This document shows, one piece after another, positions 1-6,860 of a DNA stretch of 8,279 nucleotides. This stretch comes from Clostridia bacterium. Lineage in GTDB: Bacteria > Bacillota > Clostridia > Oscillospirales > CAG-272. The notes beneath the pieces were generated by a model. That model saw nothing but the letters and a program-made list of their open reading frames with translations. It had not been told where the DNA came from and made no database searches. The stretch lies in contig CAADYN010000103.1 in assembly GCA_900753285.1 (NCBI GenBank), forward strand, positions 1 through 8,279, written 5' to 3'. The position numbers and the translations under genes are program-made. The first letter of the stretch is position 1. Every line of letters begins with the position of its first letter.

Positions 1-612
1 ATCCGTGAAACTCTTGCCGCCGCTATGGTGAAAATCAGCCGACCGAGAGAGGACGTACTTCTGTGGGATCCCTTCTGCGGCTCGGGAACAATAGCGATAG
101 AAGCGGCAATGCAGATGAGAAATATCGCGCCGGGAATAAACCGCTCGTTCTCCGCCGAGGAATATCCCATCTTCCCGAAAGAATCGTGGAAAAATGCGCG
201 CGAGAAAGCAAAGGCTGCAATAAAAACCGACTCAAAGTTTGAAGTATACGCTACGGATATCGACCCCAAGTGCGTGGAGATAGCTTCAGCCGCCGCAAAA
301 AGAGCTGGAGTTGACGATATGCTGAACATTTTCACAATGGACGCGCTTGACATCGACACACTCGGACGCCGCGGAACTATCGTGACAAACCCTCCCTACG
401 GCGACAGACTTCTTACCGTGGACGAGGCGAACGACCTTTACCGCGCAATGGGACAGGCATTCTCGCGGCTTGACAGGTGGCAGATTTACGTCATAACCCA
501 GTCGGAGGAGTTCCCGAAGCTGTACGGCAGACGCGCGGACAAGATAAGAAAGCTCTACAACGGCATGATACCGTGCTACTATTATCAGTTCTTCAAACAG
601 CAGAATAAGTGA
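1..612 (+). CDS. THUMP-type class I SAM-dependent RNA methyltransferase (RlmL/YpsC family), 3' part
   Basis: This is the C-terminal 203 residues of a gene that enters from before the window; the frame is open from base 1, so the ATG at 25 is internal. The visible part is the Rossmann-fold methyltransferase domain. The SAM-binding motif I reads DPFCGSGT (fragment residues 23-30) and the catalytic NPPYG motif is at 130-134, the signature of N2-guanine and other amino-directed methyltransferases. An acidic loop, YATDIDPKCVE, lies between them. Proteins of this kind (RlmL of Escherichia coli, YpsC of Bacillus) carry an N-terminal THUMP RNA-binding domain, which would lie upstream, and modify 23S rRNA guanine or related RNA. 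The protein ends in a Tyr-rich segment typical of the family (CYYYQFFK). Its TGA stop is also the first three bases of a tandem repeat. The family is clear; the exact target base is not established, so no symbol is given. Confidence 0.9.
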   Translation: MRETLAAAMVKISRPREDVLLWDPFCGSGTIAIEAAMQMRNIAPGINRSFSAEEYPIFPKESWKNAREKAKAAIKTDSKFEVYATDIDPKCVEIASAAAKRAGVDDMLNIFTMDALDIDTLGRRGTIVTNPPYGDRLLTVDEANDLYRAMGQAFSRLDRWQIYVITQSEEFPKLYGRRADKIRKLYNGMIPCYYYQFFKQQNK

Positions 613-806
613 GTGGGAATGACAAACAGCTAAGCAGTGGCGCAATCCATCCCACTCACGAGAATTTACCTTACGGAAAATTCTCCGACGTTTGGCTTAA
701 AACCGTTGAGTGGGAATGACAAACAGCTAAGCAGTGGTGCAATCCATCCCACTCACGAGAATTTACCTTACGGAAAATTCTCCGACATTTGGCTTAAAAC
801 CGTTGA
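610..806. repeat. Tandem duplication of a 97-bp unit containing two hairpins
   Basis: Unit 1 is 610-706 and unit 2 is 707-803, followed by TGA (804-806) as the start of a third. The two units differ at only two bases (C641/T738 and G690/A787). Each unit has two stem-loops. The first pairs GTGAGTGGG (609-617) with CCCACTCAC (651-659), with three more pairs after a one-base bulge. The second pairs GAGAATTT (660-667) with AAATTCTC (678-685), plus two inner CC/GG pairs and a TTAC loop. Neither hairpin is followed by a T-run. The first TGA is the methyltransferase stop codon. The 97-bp period is not a multiple of three, so the copies would be read in different frames, which argues against coding. 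It resembles a non-coding palindromic interspersed element; how common it is elsewhere in the genome cannot be seen here. Confidence 0.9.
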
Positions 807-834
807 ATATTTTAAAATACCTCTGTCAATAATC
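804..834 (+). promoter_or_regulatory. Candidate sporulation (sigma-G/F-type) promoter for the germination gene
   Basis: TGAATA at 804-809 matches the -35 element recognised by forespore sigma-G. It is followed after 18 bases by AATAATC (828-834), which matches five of seven positions of the CATAMTA -10 consensus. The gene downstream is of a forespore-expressed family, which fits. A transcript from here would begin near 841. The -35 lies exactly at the end of the tandem repeat. The call rests on an AT-rich motif match, so it is tentative. Confidence 0.35.
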
Positions 835-862
835 AGCGTATATGCTATGACAGAGGTGTTTT
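814..862 (+). promoter_or_regulatory. Long inverted repeat covering the ribosome binding site of the germination gene
   Basis: AAAATACCTCTGTCA (814-828) is complementary to TGACAGAGGTGTTTT (848-862) over 15 pairs, with one T-G wobble (818/858). The loop can form a further small stem, AGCG (835-838) with TGCT (843-846). The right arm contains the Shine-Dalgarno GAGGTG (853-858) and ends in a five-T run directly before the ATG at 864. The element could act as an intrinsic terminator for transcripts coming from upstream, or could hide the ribosome binding site in them. A transcript starting near 841 would lack the left arm and leave the site free. Confidence 0.75.
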
Positions 863-863
863 T

Positions 864-2291
864 ATGCAGATTTTCAACGAAAAGGTCAGCGGCGACTTCG
901 AGAGTGACGTGGGGCTGATGGACGACATACTCCGCCCGAACAAGAGCTTTGATATAATCAGAAAAACGATGAAGATATCCGACGCGAATATTGTGATGTA
1001 CTACATCGACGGCTTCATCAAGGGGGAAACACTGCAAAAGCTGCTGACGTACATCGTCTCGGTGAAGGATTTCGGCGATAAGTCGGAGGGCAGTGCGCAG
1101 AGATTCGCCGATATGCACGTTCCCGCCGCCGAGGTTGATGTTACCGATTCGATAGACAACATTGTGCTGATGGTCATGAGCGGATGCACGGCGTTTTTCT
1201 GCGACAGGTTTGATAATAACGCTGTAATAATCGACCTGCGAACATATCCCGCCAGAAACACGGAAGAGCCGGAAAACGACAAGGTAATGCGCGGAAGCCG
1301 AGACGGATTTGTGGAAACGCTCATCTCGAACACCGCCATGATAAGACGAAGGATACGCTCCCCCGAGCTTGTTATAAAATATCTCAACGCCGGAAAGAGC
1401 ACAAGAACCGATATCGCGCTGTGCTACATGGACGGACGTGCTGACATAGGCTATGTGAACGAGCTTTCCGCGAAGATAGAGAATCTACAGACGGATTCGC
1501 TTGTTCTCGGACACCAGAGCCTTACGGAAAGCCTGATAAAAACGAGGTGGTACAATCCCTTCCCGAAGATTCGAGCGACTGAACGACCTGACGCGGCGGC
1601 TGCGACTTTGCTTGAAGGGGGAATTATAGTTCTGTGCGACAACAGTCCGGAAGCCATGATATTCCCGACGTCCATGTTCGACTTCTTGCAGGAAACCGAC
1701 GATTTTTACTTTCCACCGCTCACAGGAACGTATCTCCGCCTTCTCCGCCACTGCATTTTCTGGATAACGATGATACTGACTCCCCTGTGGTACCTGCTTC
1801 TCGAGCATTCAAACGTGCTTCCGTCGTGGCTCCTCTTCGTGATACCGCAGGACAGCGGAGAAATACCGATTTTCGTTCAGCTCATCATGACGGAGCTTGC
1901 GCTTGACGGACTAAAACTCGCTTCTCTGAACACGCCGAATGTGCTGTCGAATTCACTCTCTGTAGTCGGCGGTCTTCTTCTCGGAGATTTTGCCGTAACC
2001 GTAGGCTGGCTATGCCCCGATGTTATCCTCTATATGTCGTTTGTCGCCATTGCAAACTTCACTCAGTCGAGCTATGAGTTAGGCTACGCGTTCAAGTATA
2101 TGCGAGTGTTAACGCTTTGCCTGACCGCGCTGTTTGACTGGGTTGGATTTGTTCTCGGAATAGTCGTTTCGGTAACGCTCGTTGCAACAAACAAGAACGT
2201 AAACGGCAAGCGTAGCTATCTCTATCCCCTCATCCCGTGGAACGGAAACGCCATGGCAAGACTGTTTTTCAGGCTGAAAAAGCACGATTGA
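864..2291 (+). CDS. spoVAF: Spore germination protein, SpoVAF/GerA family
   Basis: The 475-residue protein has the two-part build of GerA-family A subunits. The N-terminal half is soluble (about 1-290) and contains the hallmark block RTYPARNTEEPENDKVMRGS (126-145), continuing into SRDGFVETL, then RRRIRSPEL (161-169), YNPFPKIRATERPD (230-243) and the LLEGGIIVLCDNSP turn (249-262). The C-terminal half is membrane-embedded, with hydrophobic segments near 296-314, 362-381, 385-400 and 413-441, ending at PLIPWN. The EEP...RGSRDGF form, the short N-terminus and the short C-terminal tail resemble SpoVAF more than GerAA or GerKA (from memory). Such proteins sit in the spore inner membrane; GerA A-subunits form ion channels that release ions at germination, and SpoVAF is thought to amplify that response. 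The start is set by GAGGTG five bases upstream. No spoVA genes or GerB/GerC partners flank it. A generic GerA subunit is the alternative. Confidence 0.85.
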   Translation: MQIFNEKVSGDFESDVGLMDDILRPNKSFDIIRKTMKISDANIVMYYIDGFIKGETLQKLLTYIVSVKDFGDKSEGSAQRFADMHVPAAEVDVTDSIDNIVLMVMSGCTAFFCDRFDNNAVIIDLRTYPARNTEEPENDKVMRGSRDGFVETLISNTAMIRRRIRSPELVIKYLNAGKSTRTDIALCYMDGRADIGYVNELSAKIENLQTDSLVLGHQSLTESLIKTRWYNPFPKIRATERPDAAAATLLEGGIIVLCDNSPEAMIFPTSMFDFLQETDDFYFPPLTGTYLRLLRHCIFWITMILTPLWYLLLEHSNVLPSWLLFVIPQDSGEIPIFVQLIMTELALDGLKLASLNTPNVLSNSLSVVGGLLLGDFAVTVGWLCPDVILYMSFVAIANFTQSSYELGYAFKYMRVLTLCLTALFDWVGFVLGIVVSVTLVATNKNVNGKRSYLYPLIPWNGNAMARLFFRLKKHD

Positions 2292-2317
2292 ACAAAAAAT
2301 AATACGCATTTTCCTTC

Positions 2318-2359
2318 AAAAAGCCGACTCTAAAACCTATCGTTGCAGTCGGTTTTTTT
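2318..2359 (+). terminator. Intrinsic terminator after the germination gene
   Basis: AAAAAGCCGACT (2318-2329) pairs with AGTCGGTTTTTT (2347-2358) with one G-T wobble, and the 3' arm runs into seven Ts (2353-2359). It lies 27 bases after the stop codon of the germination gene and upstream of the next promoter. Confidence 0.88.
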
Positions 2360-2433
2360 GTTGCGTGAATAAACAAAAGAAAAATGTTCGTCATGTATAA
2401 AACCGTGATTAAAATATTGTGCAAAATCCCACA

Positions 2434-2462
2434 TTGACATTTACGGCGCGAGGATGTATAAT
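2434..2462 (+). promoter_or_regulatory. Consensus sigma-A promoter of the marR-ABC operon
   Basis: TTGACA (2434-2439) and TATAAT (2457-2462) are both exact consensus hexamers with an optimal 17-base spacer (2440-2456). Transcription should start near 2469, giving a leader of about 55 bases before the MarR start codon. A promoter this strong is what one expects for a gene kept off by a repressor. Confidence 0.9.
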
Positions 2463-2487
2463 TAATTAGCAATTAAACCAATGCTAA
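2462..2487. promoter_or_regulatory. Overlapping palindromes at the transcription start, candidate MarR operator
   Basis: Two inverted repeats overlap here. TTAATT-AGC-AATTAA (2462-2476) is a perfect 15-base palindrome that begins on the last base of the -10 hexamer. TTAGCA (2466-2471) and TGCTAA (2482-2487) form a second repeat with a 10-base centre. MarR dimers bind short AT-rich palindromes that overlap the promoter or start site of their own operon, so the position is right for autorepression. The binding itself is inferred. Confidence 0.5.
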
Positions 2488-2524
2488 ACTATATATAAAC
2501 TAAATAATAATCAGGAGGTAGAAC

Positions 2525-3025
2525 ATGAATCTTCAAGTTAACGGAAAGGCTCCGGAACCTTACGAGAAAATAGAGCCGTATAAAAAATCCCCTATGATGC
2601 TCATCAACGAGATATCGAGAATTATGGGCGACAAAATACGCGAGAAAGGCGAAGACAATCCCATATCTCAGAAGTCGGGACGCGCGCTTCTCATCGAGCT
2701 TTCAAAGAGAGACGGCAGAACTCAGCTCGACCTCGTTAAGGCAACACATCTCAAAGCGCCGACAATCAGCGTAGTTCTCCAAAAGCTCGAGCATGACGGC
2801 TATGTCCGCAGAACTCCCGACCAGTACGACCTCAGAGCGACAAGAGTTTATCTCACCGAAAAGGGAAGAGAGCTTGACAACAAGATGAAAGCCAGAATCC
2901 GTGCCGAGGAAGAGGAAGCCATGAGCAACCTTACCCCGAGCGAATACGACACTCTCTTAAAGCTGCTCGAAAAGCTGAAAAGCAATATGCTCTCCGAGAA
3001 CGACAAAGAGGACAATCTGTTTTAA
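2525..3025 (+). CDS. MarR-family transcriptional regulator
   Basis: This 166-residue protein carries a winged helix-turn-helix domain at about residues 50-115. The predicted recognition helix is around LKAPTISVVLQKLEHDGYV (77-94), and the wing includes the family signature D-x-R-x-x-R with following LTEKG (D102, R104, R107, 110-114). Flanking helices at about 22-45 and 116-155 would form the dimer interface. MarR proteins are usually repressors released by small aromatic or toxic ligands. The start is fixed by AGGAGGT (2513-2519), five bases before the ATG. The gene is first in an operon with two ABC exporter genes, 30 bases from the next start, and sits behind a strong promoter with palindromes at the start site. 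It therefore probably represses itself and the exporter. The ligand cannot be read from the sequence. Confidence 0.92.
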   Translation: MNLQVNGKAPEPYEKIEPYKKSPMMLINEISRIMGDKIREKGEDNPISQKSGRALLIELSKRDGRTQLDLVKATHLKAPTISVVLQKLEHDGYVRRTPDQYDLRATRVYLTEKGRELDNKMKARIRAEEEEAMSNLTPSEYDTLLKLLEKLKSNMLSENDKEDNLF

Positions 3026-3055
3026 TTGACGGCTTACTAAAGGAGAGTGATATTT

Positions 3056-4810
3056 TTGAAGAAGAAAATAAGTTTTCTTTCATATCTGAAAAAATATTGG
3101 TTCTTCGCGATAATCTCACCGCTGTTCATGATAGGCGAAGTACTCATCGACCTAATGCAGCCGAAGCTCATGTCGCGGATAATCAATACCGTAGTTGAGT
3201 CGGGCGAGCTTGACGTTGTAATGAACTCGATATTCTCGACTGCAATAGAAATGATAGTCCTTGTTGCTATCGGCGGATTTATGGGACTTATGTGCTGTTA
3301 TACCGCCAGCAGAGCTTCACAAGGCTTCGGTAACGACGTGAGAGTGGACGCGTTCAATAAGGTTATGTCTCTTTCACTCCAGCAGACAGACAAATTTACA
3401 ACAGGCTCACTCGTAACAAGGCTTACCAACGACATTACATCTCTCCAGGATCTCGTTCAGATGATACTGAGAATGTTTGTCCGCGCACCTATCAGCTTCT
3501 TCGGCGGTCTTGTAATGTGCCTGACGCTTGATATTTCCTTCGGCTATGTCGTAGCAATATCACTGCCGTTCATTCTTATCATTGTTGCAGTCATGATAAA
3601 AAAGGCAATTCCGCTGTTCTCCGTTGCCCAGAAAAAGCTCGACGGCGTTAACTCTGTTGTTCAGGAAAACGTGACCGGCGCGAGAGTTGTCAAGGCTTAC
3701 ACCAGAGAAGAGCATGAAATCGGCAGATTCGACACGGCAAACAGCGACTACATGGCGGTAAACTACAAGGCGACCGTTATCATGTCCGCTGTGTTCCCGG
3801 TAATGAGCTTTATCATGAACCTTTCCGTTATAGCGATAATTTACATAGGCGGATGGCAGGTTGAAGCCGCGAGACTTAATGTAGGAGACGTCATGGCGGC
3901 AGTGCAGTACATCACACAGGTGCTCATGTCCATAATGATGATGTCTATGATATTCCAGCAGATCGCACGAAGCAAAGCCTGCGCATCCCGTGTACGCGAG
4001 GTTCTTGAGGCTGACAGAGTTATCACCGACGGCAGCGTTAAGGAAGGCAGCGAAAAGGGAACCGTAAGATTTGAAAACGTATCCTTCAAGTATCCCGACG
4101 CGGCAGGAGAGAACATCATAAACAATGTCTCGTTTGACGTGAAGCGCGGAGAAACCGTTGCGATAATCGGCGCTACAGGCTCAGGTAAATCGTCGATAGT
4201 CAACCTTATCCCGCGTTTCTACGACACAGTCGGCGGAACGGTATATGTCGACGGCGTTGACGTAAAGAAATGGGATCTGCACGCGCTTCGCTCAAAGATA
4301 GGCTTTGTTCTCCAGAAGAGCGAGCTTTTCTCCGGCTCCGTTGAAGACAACATCAAGTGGGGCAAAAAAAGCGCAAGCGATATCGACGTAAGAGAAGCAG
4401 CTGTTGTTGCTCAGGCTGACGAGTTCATCTCAAAGATGGAAGACGGATATGAGTCATATGTAGCTGAAAAGGGCGCGTCTCTTTCCGGCGGTCAGAAGCA
4501 GAGAGTGGCTATATCGAGAGCAGTTCTCCGCAATCCCGAGATACTCATATTCGACGACAGCACATCTGCACTTGACCTCGGAACGGAAGCAAAACTCAGA
4601 AACGAGCTTAACAAGAAGTTCAAAGACACAACCGTTATCATGATAGCACAGCGTATTGCCAGTGTAATGCACGCTGACAGAATCGCAGTTATCGAAAACG
4701 GCAGAATCACAGCGTTTGACAATCATGAAAACCTCATGAAGACAAGCGCGGCTTACAGAGATATTTATTCATCTCAGATGAAGACGAGCGGAGGTGAGAT
4801 AGATGGCTGA
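3056..4810 (+). CDS. ABC exporter half-transporter with a degenerate ATP site (ABC transmembrane + ATPase)
   Basis: This 584-residue protein has a six-helix exporter domain (segments near 14-34, 62-82, 142-158, 162-181, 242-264, 277-300) followed by a nucleotide-binding domain. Walker A is GATGSGKS (372-379) and the signature is canonical LSGGQ (476-480). Two catalytic positions are non-canonical: Walker B reads ILIFDDSTSALD, with Asp501 where the catalytic Glu normally stands, and the switch loop reads IAQR, with Gln532 in place of His. These are the marks of the TM287/BmrC-type subunit of heterodimeric exporters. Helix 6 is unusually Met-rich (residues 291-298). I chose the TTG at 3056, nine bases after AAGGAGA (3040-3046); the in-frame GTG at 3047 directly abuts that ribosome binding site and is unlikely. 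The last 8 bases overlap the next gene, which suggests coupled translation and a 1:1 complex. Substrate is probably drugs or other hydrophobic compounds. Confidence 0.93.
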   Translation: MKKKISFLSYLKKYWFFAIISPLFMIGEVLIDLMQPKLMSRIINTVVESGELDVVMNSIFSTAIEMIVLVAIGGFMGLMCCYTASRASQGFGNDVRVDAFNKVMSLSLQQTDKFTTGSLVTRLTNDITSLQDLVQMILRMFVRAPISFFGGLVMCLTLDISFGYVVAISLPFILIIVAVMIKKAIPLFSVAQKKLDGVNSVVQENVTGARVVKAYTREEHEIGRFDTANSDYMAVNYKATVIMSAVFPVMSFIMNLSVIAIIYIGGWQVEAARLNVGDVMAAVQYITQVLMSIMMMSMIFQQIARSKACASRVREVLEADRVITDGSVKEGSEKGTVRFENVSFKYPDAAGENIINNVSFDVKRGETVAIIGATGSGKSSIVNLIPRFYDTVGGTVYVDGVDVKKWDLHALRSKIGFVLQKSELFSGSVEDNIKWGKKSASDIDVREAAVVAQADEFISKMEDGYESYVAEKGASLSGGQKQRVAISRAVLRNPEILIFDDSTSALDLGTEAKLRNELNKKFKDTTVIMIAQRIASVMHADRIAVIENGRITAFDNHENLMKTSAAYRDIYSSQMKTSGGEIDG

Positions 4811-6734
4811 AAACATGAAGAAAAACATACCCGAGAATATGCCTCCTATGCCGGATAAGCCGAAAAAAGAGAAAAAAGGCGAGCCTACGGCAGACGAACT
4901 CCGCGATATGATGAAGAAAAACGGCTCAAAGGGTCCCGGTGGTCCGGGCGGTCCGAGAGCTATGATTCGCGAGAAGCCGAAGAACATCAGAGCAACCCTC
5001 GGCAAGCTGCTCAAATACATAGGCAAGAATAAGTATTCCGTCATACTCATCATAGTCACGACGATTATTACAACACTCTTAAATCTTCTCGGTCCTACGC
5101 TCCAGGGCAAGGCGATTGACGCGATTACCATAACGGAGCAGAGACTCAGCGTGGACTTCGACGGACTTGTCAGAATTCTCGTGCTCATGGCAGTCGTTTA
5201 CCTCGCAAGCACCGTTATACAGATAGCGCAGGGAATAGCTTCGGCTAAAATATCTCAGGACACCGTCTATAATATGCGTAAGGACCTGTTCCGCAAGATA
5301 TCGTACCTCCCAATAAGCTATGTTGACACGCACGCCCACGGTGATATAATGAGCCGTATGACAAACGACGTCGACAACATCTCGCAGACACTGTCCTCAT
5401 CCATCACATCGCTTATCTCCGCAGTGCTTACCCTTATCGGCGCGTTCGCTATGCTTGTGAAGTACGACTGGAGAATGGCTCTCGTGTCGCTTATCACAAT
5501 TCCGCTGACTGTTGTAGTTTCAATGGTGCTTTCCAAGCTCATGAGAAAATACTTCATCGCAAGACAGGTGCTCCTCGGTCAGCTCAACACACAGGTCGAG
5601 GAAATGGTAACGGGCTACAAAACCGTTATGGCATACGGAAAAGAAACTGATGCTTGCCGTGACTTTGCCGAGATAAGCGAAGAGTTCCGAAAGTGCAGCA
5701 TCAAGGCTAACGTATGGGGCGGAATCATGGGACCCGCGATGAACATTATCAACAACCTCAACTACCTCATCGTAGCGGCGTTCGGAGCATACTTTACCGT
5801 AACCGGAGTAATTTCAGTCGGTGACGTTCAGGCAATACTCCAGTATTCCCGTCAGCTTTCACAGCCGATAAACCAGATTTCAAACCAGTATGCCAATATT
5901 CTTACTGCAATTGCGGGTGCTGAGCGTGTGTTCAACATTCTCGACACTCCGGATGAAGTTGACGAAGGCAAAACAGAGCTTAATATTCCCAACATGAGCG
6001 GAAACGTTGACTTCTCGCACATCAATTTCTCATATGTAAAGGGTAAGCAGGTCATAAAGGACTTCAACCTTGAGGTTAAGCAGGGTCAGAAGATAGCTCT
6101 CGTAGGCGCGACAGGCTCAGGCAAGACCACAATAGTAAACCTCCTCACGAGATTCTACGACATCGACTCAGGTAAGATAACGATAGACGGCGTAGACATA
6201 AACGATATCCCAAAGAAGGAGCTGCGCAGTGCAATCGCGATAGTGCTTCAGGATACTGTACTGTTCCACGATACCATCGGCAACAACATAAAGTACGGCA
6301 GACTTGACGCAACGGACGATGAAGTCAAAGCCGCCGCAGAAACCGCAGAAGCCAGAGAATTCATCGAACGCCTTCCCGAAGGATATAATACAGTCCTCTC
6401 CGAAGGCGGCAGCAACCTCAGCCAGGGACAGCGCCAGCTTCTTTCCATTGCGAGAGCAGTCCTTGCAGACCCGAAGATACTCATCCTCGACGAAGCAACA
6501 TCCTCTGTCGACACAAGAACGGAAATGCACATTCAGCAGGCAATGGTAGCTCTCATGAAGAACCGCACGAGCCTTATCATAGCGCACAGACTTTCAACCA
6601 TCCGCGACGCCGACATGATAATCGTTATGAAGGACGGTCAGGTAATGGAAAGCGGCAACCACGATCAGCTGCTTGAAAAGAAGGGCGTATACTACGGACT
6701 GTACCAGAACCAGTTCGCGGGTATCGAAACCTGA
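4803..6734 (+). CDS. ABC exporter half-transporter with the catalytic ATP site (ABC transmembrane + ATPase)
   Basis: This 643-residue protein is the partner of the preceding gene. It starts with a charged, likely disordered N-terminal extension of about 70 residues containing GPGGPGGPR (44-52). Six transmembrane segments follow (roughly 79-96, 123-143, 200-220, 223-244, 310-336, 340-365). The ATPase domain has Walker A GATGSGKT (435-442), Walker B ILILDE (559-564) with the catalytic Glu564, and the switch His595 in IAHRLST, all canonical. Its signature is LSQGQ (539-543) instead of LSGGQ. This complements the first subunit: this protein's Walker motifs pair with the partner's LSGGQ to give the active site, while LSQGQ falls in the degenerate site. 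The ribosome binding site GGAGGTG (4790-4796) lies inside the upstream gene, six bases before the ATG. The complex should be an inner-membrane multidrug-type exporter under MarR control; the cargo is unknown. Confidence 0.94.
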   Translation: MAENMKKNIPENMPPMPDKPKKEKKGEPTADELRDMMKKNGSKGPGGPGGPRAMIREKPKNIRATLGKLLKYIGKNKYSVILIIVTTIITTLLNLLGPTLQGKAIDAITITEQRLSVDFDGLVRILVLMAVVYLASTVIQIAQGIASAKISQDTVYNMRKDLFRKISYLPISYVDTHAHGDIMSRMTNDVDNISQTLSSSITSLISAVLTLIGAFAMLVKYDWRMALVSLITIPLTVVVSMVLSKLMRKYFIARQVLLGQLNTQVEEMVTGYKTVMAYGKETDACRDFAEISEEFRKCSIKANVWGGIMGPAMNIINNLNYLIVAAFGAYFTVTGVISVGDVQAILQYSRQLSQPINQISNQYANILTAIAGAERVFNILDTPDEVDEGKTELNIPNMSGNVDFSHINFSYVKGKQVIKDFNLEVKQGQKIALVGATGSGKTTIVNLLTRFYDIDSGKITIDGVDINDIPKKELRSAIAIVLQDTVLFHDTIGNNIKYGRLDATDDEVKAAAETAEAREFIERLPEGYNTVLSEGGSNLSQGQRQLLSIARAVLADPKILILDEATSSVDTRTEMHIQQAMVALMKNRTSLIIAHRLSTIRDADMIIVMKDGQVMESGNHDQLLEKKGVYYGLYQNQFAGIET

Positions 6735-6758
6735 TAATACCGCAAAAATATAATAAAG

Positions 6759-6794
6759 AAGGAATGTCCGACATTGTTCAGGCATTTCTTTTTT
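6759..6794 (+). terminator. Intrinsic terminator of the marR-ABC operon
   Basis: AAGGAATGTCC (6759-6769) pairs with GGCATTTCTT (6781-6790) over ten pairs with one bulged T and one G-T wobble. An 11-base loop separates the arms and a run of six Ts (6789-6794) follows. It lies 24 bases after the second ABC gene's stop codon. Confidence 0.8.
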
Positions 6795-6800
6795 GTCGGC

Positions 6801-6829
6801 TTTACTTTTTCCGCCGGATAAGGTATAAT
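6801..6829 (+). promoter_or_regulatory. Sigma-A promoter of the RlmD-type methyltransferase
   Basis: TTTACT (6801-6806, four of six consensus bases) and a perfect TATAAT (6824-6829) are 17 bases apart. Transcription should begin near 6836. This places the upstream in-frame ATG at 6834 outside the transcript and supports the start at 6861. Confidence 0.75.
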
Positions 6830-6860
6830 ATCAATGAAAAATAATATTGAAGGAACAAAA

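Noticed and set aside
610..806. CRISPR array
   Set aside because: Only two contiguous near-identical 97-bp units without spacers, and no cas genes.
637..918. Open reading frame of 93 codons running across the tandem repeat into the germination gene
   Set aside because: The 97-bp copies are read in two different frames within it, it has no ribosome binding site, and it overlaps the hairpin and the start of a well-supported gene.
768..1118. Minus-strand open frame of 116 codons covering the hairpin region and the start of the germination gene
   Set aside because: It lies mostly antisense to a conserved coding sequence, shows no recognisable domain and has no plausible start signals. The other minus-strand frames in the window are rejected for the same reason.
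3047..3055. GTG at 3047 as the start of the first ABC gene
   Set aside because: It directly abuts the AAGGAGA ribosome binding site with no spacing. The TTG at 3056 has proper spacing of nine bases.
6834..6860. ATG at 6834 as the start of the RlmD-type gene
   Set aside because: It is only four bases after the -10 hexamer, so it would lie before the predicted transcription start. ATG 6861 has a ribosome binding site at six bases.
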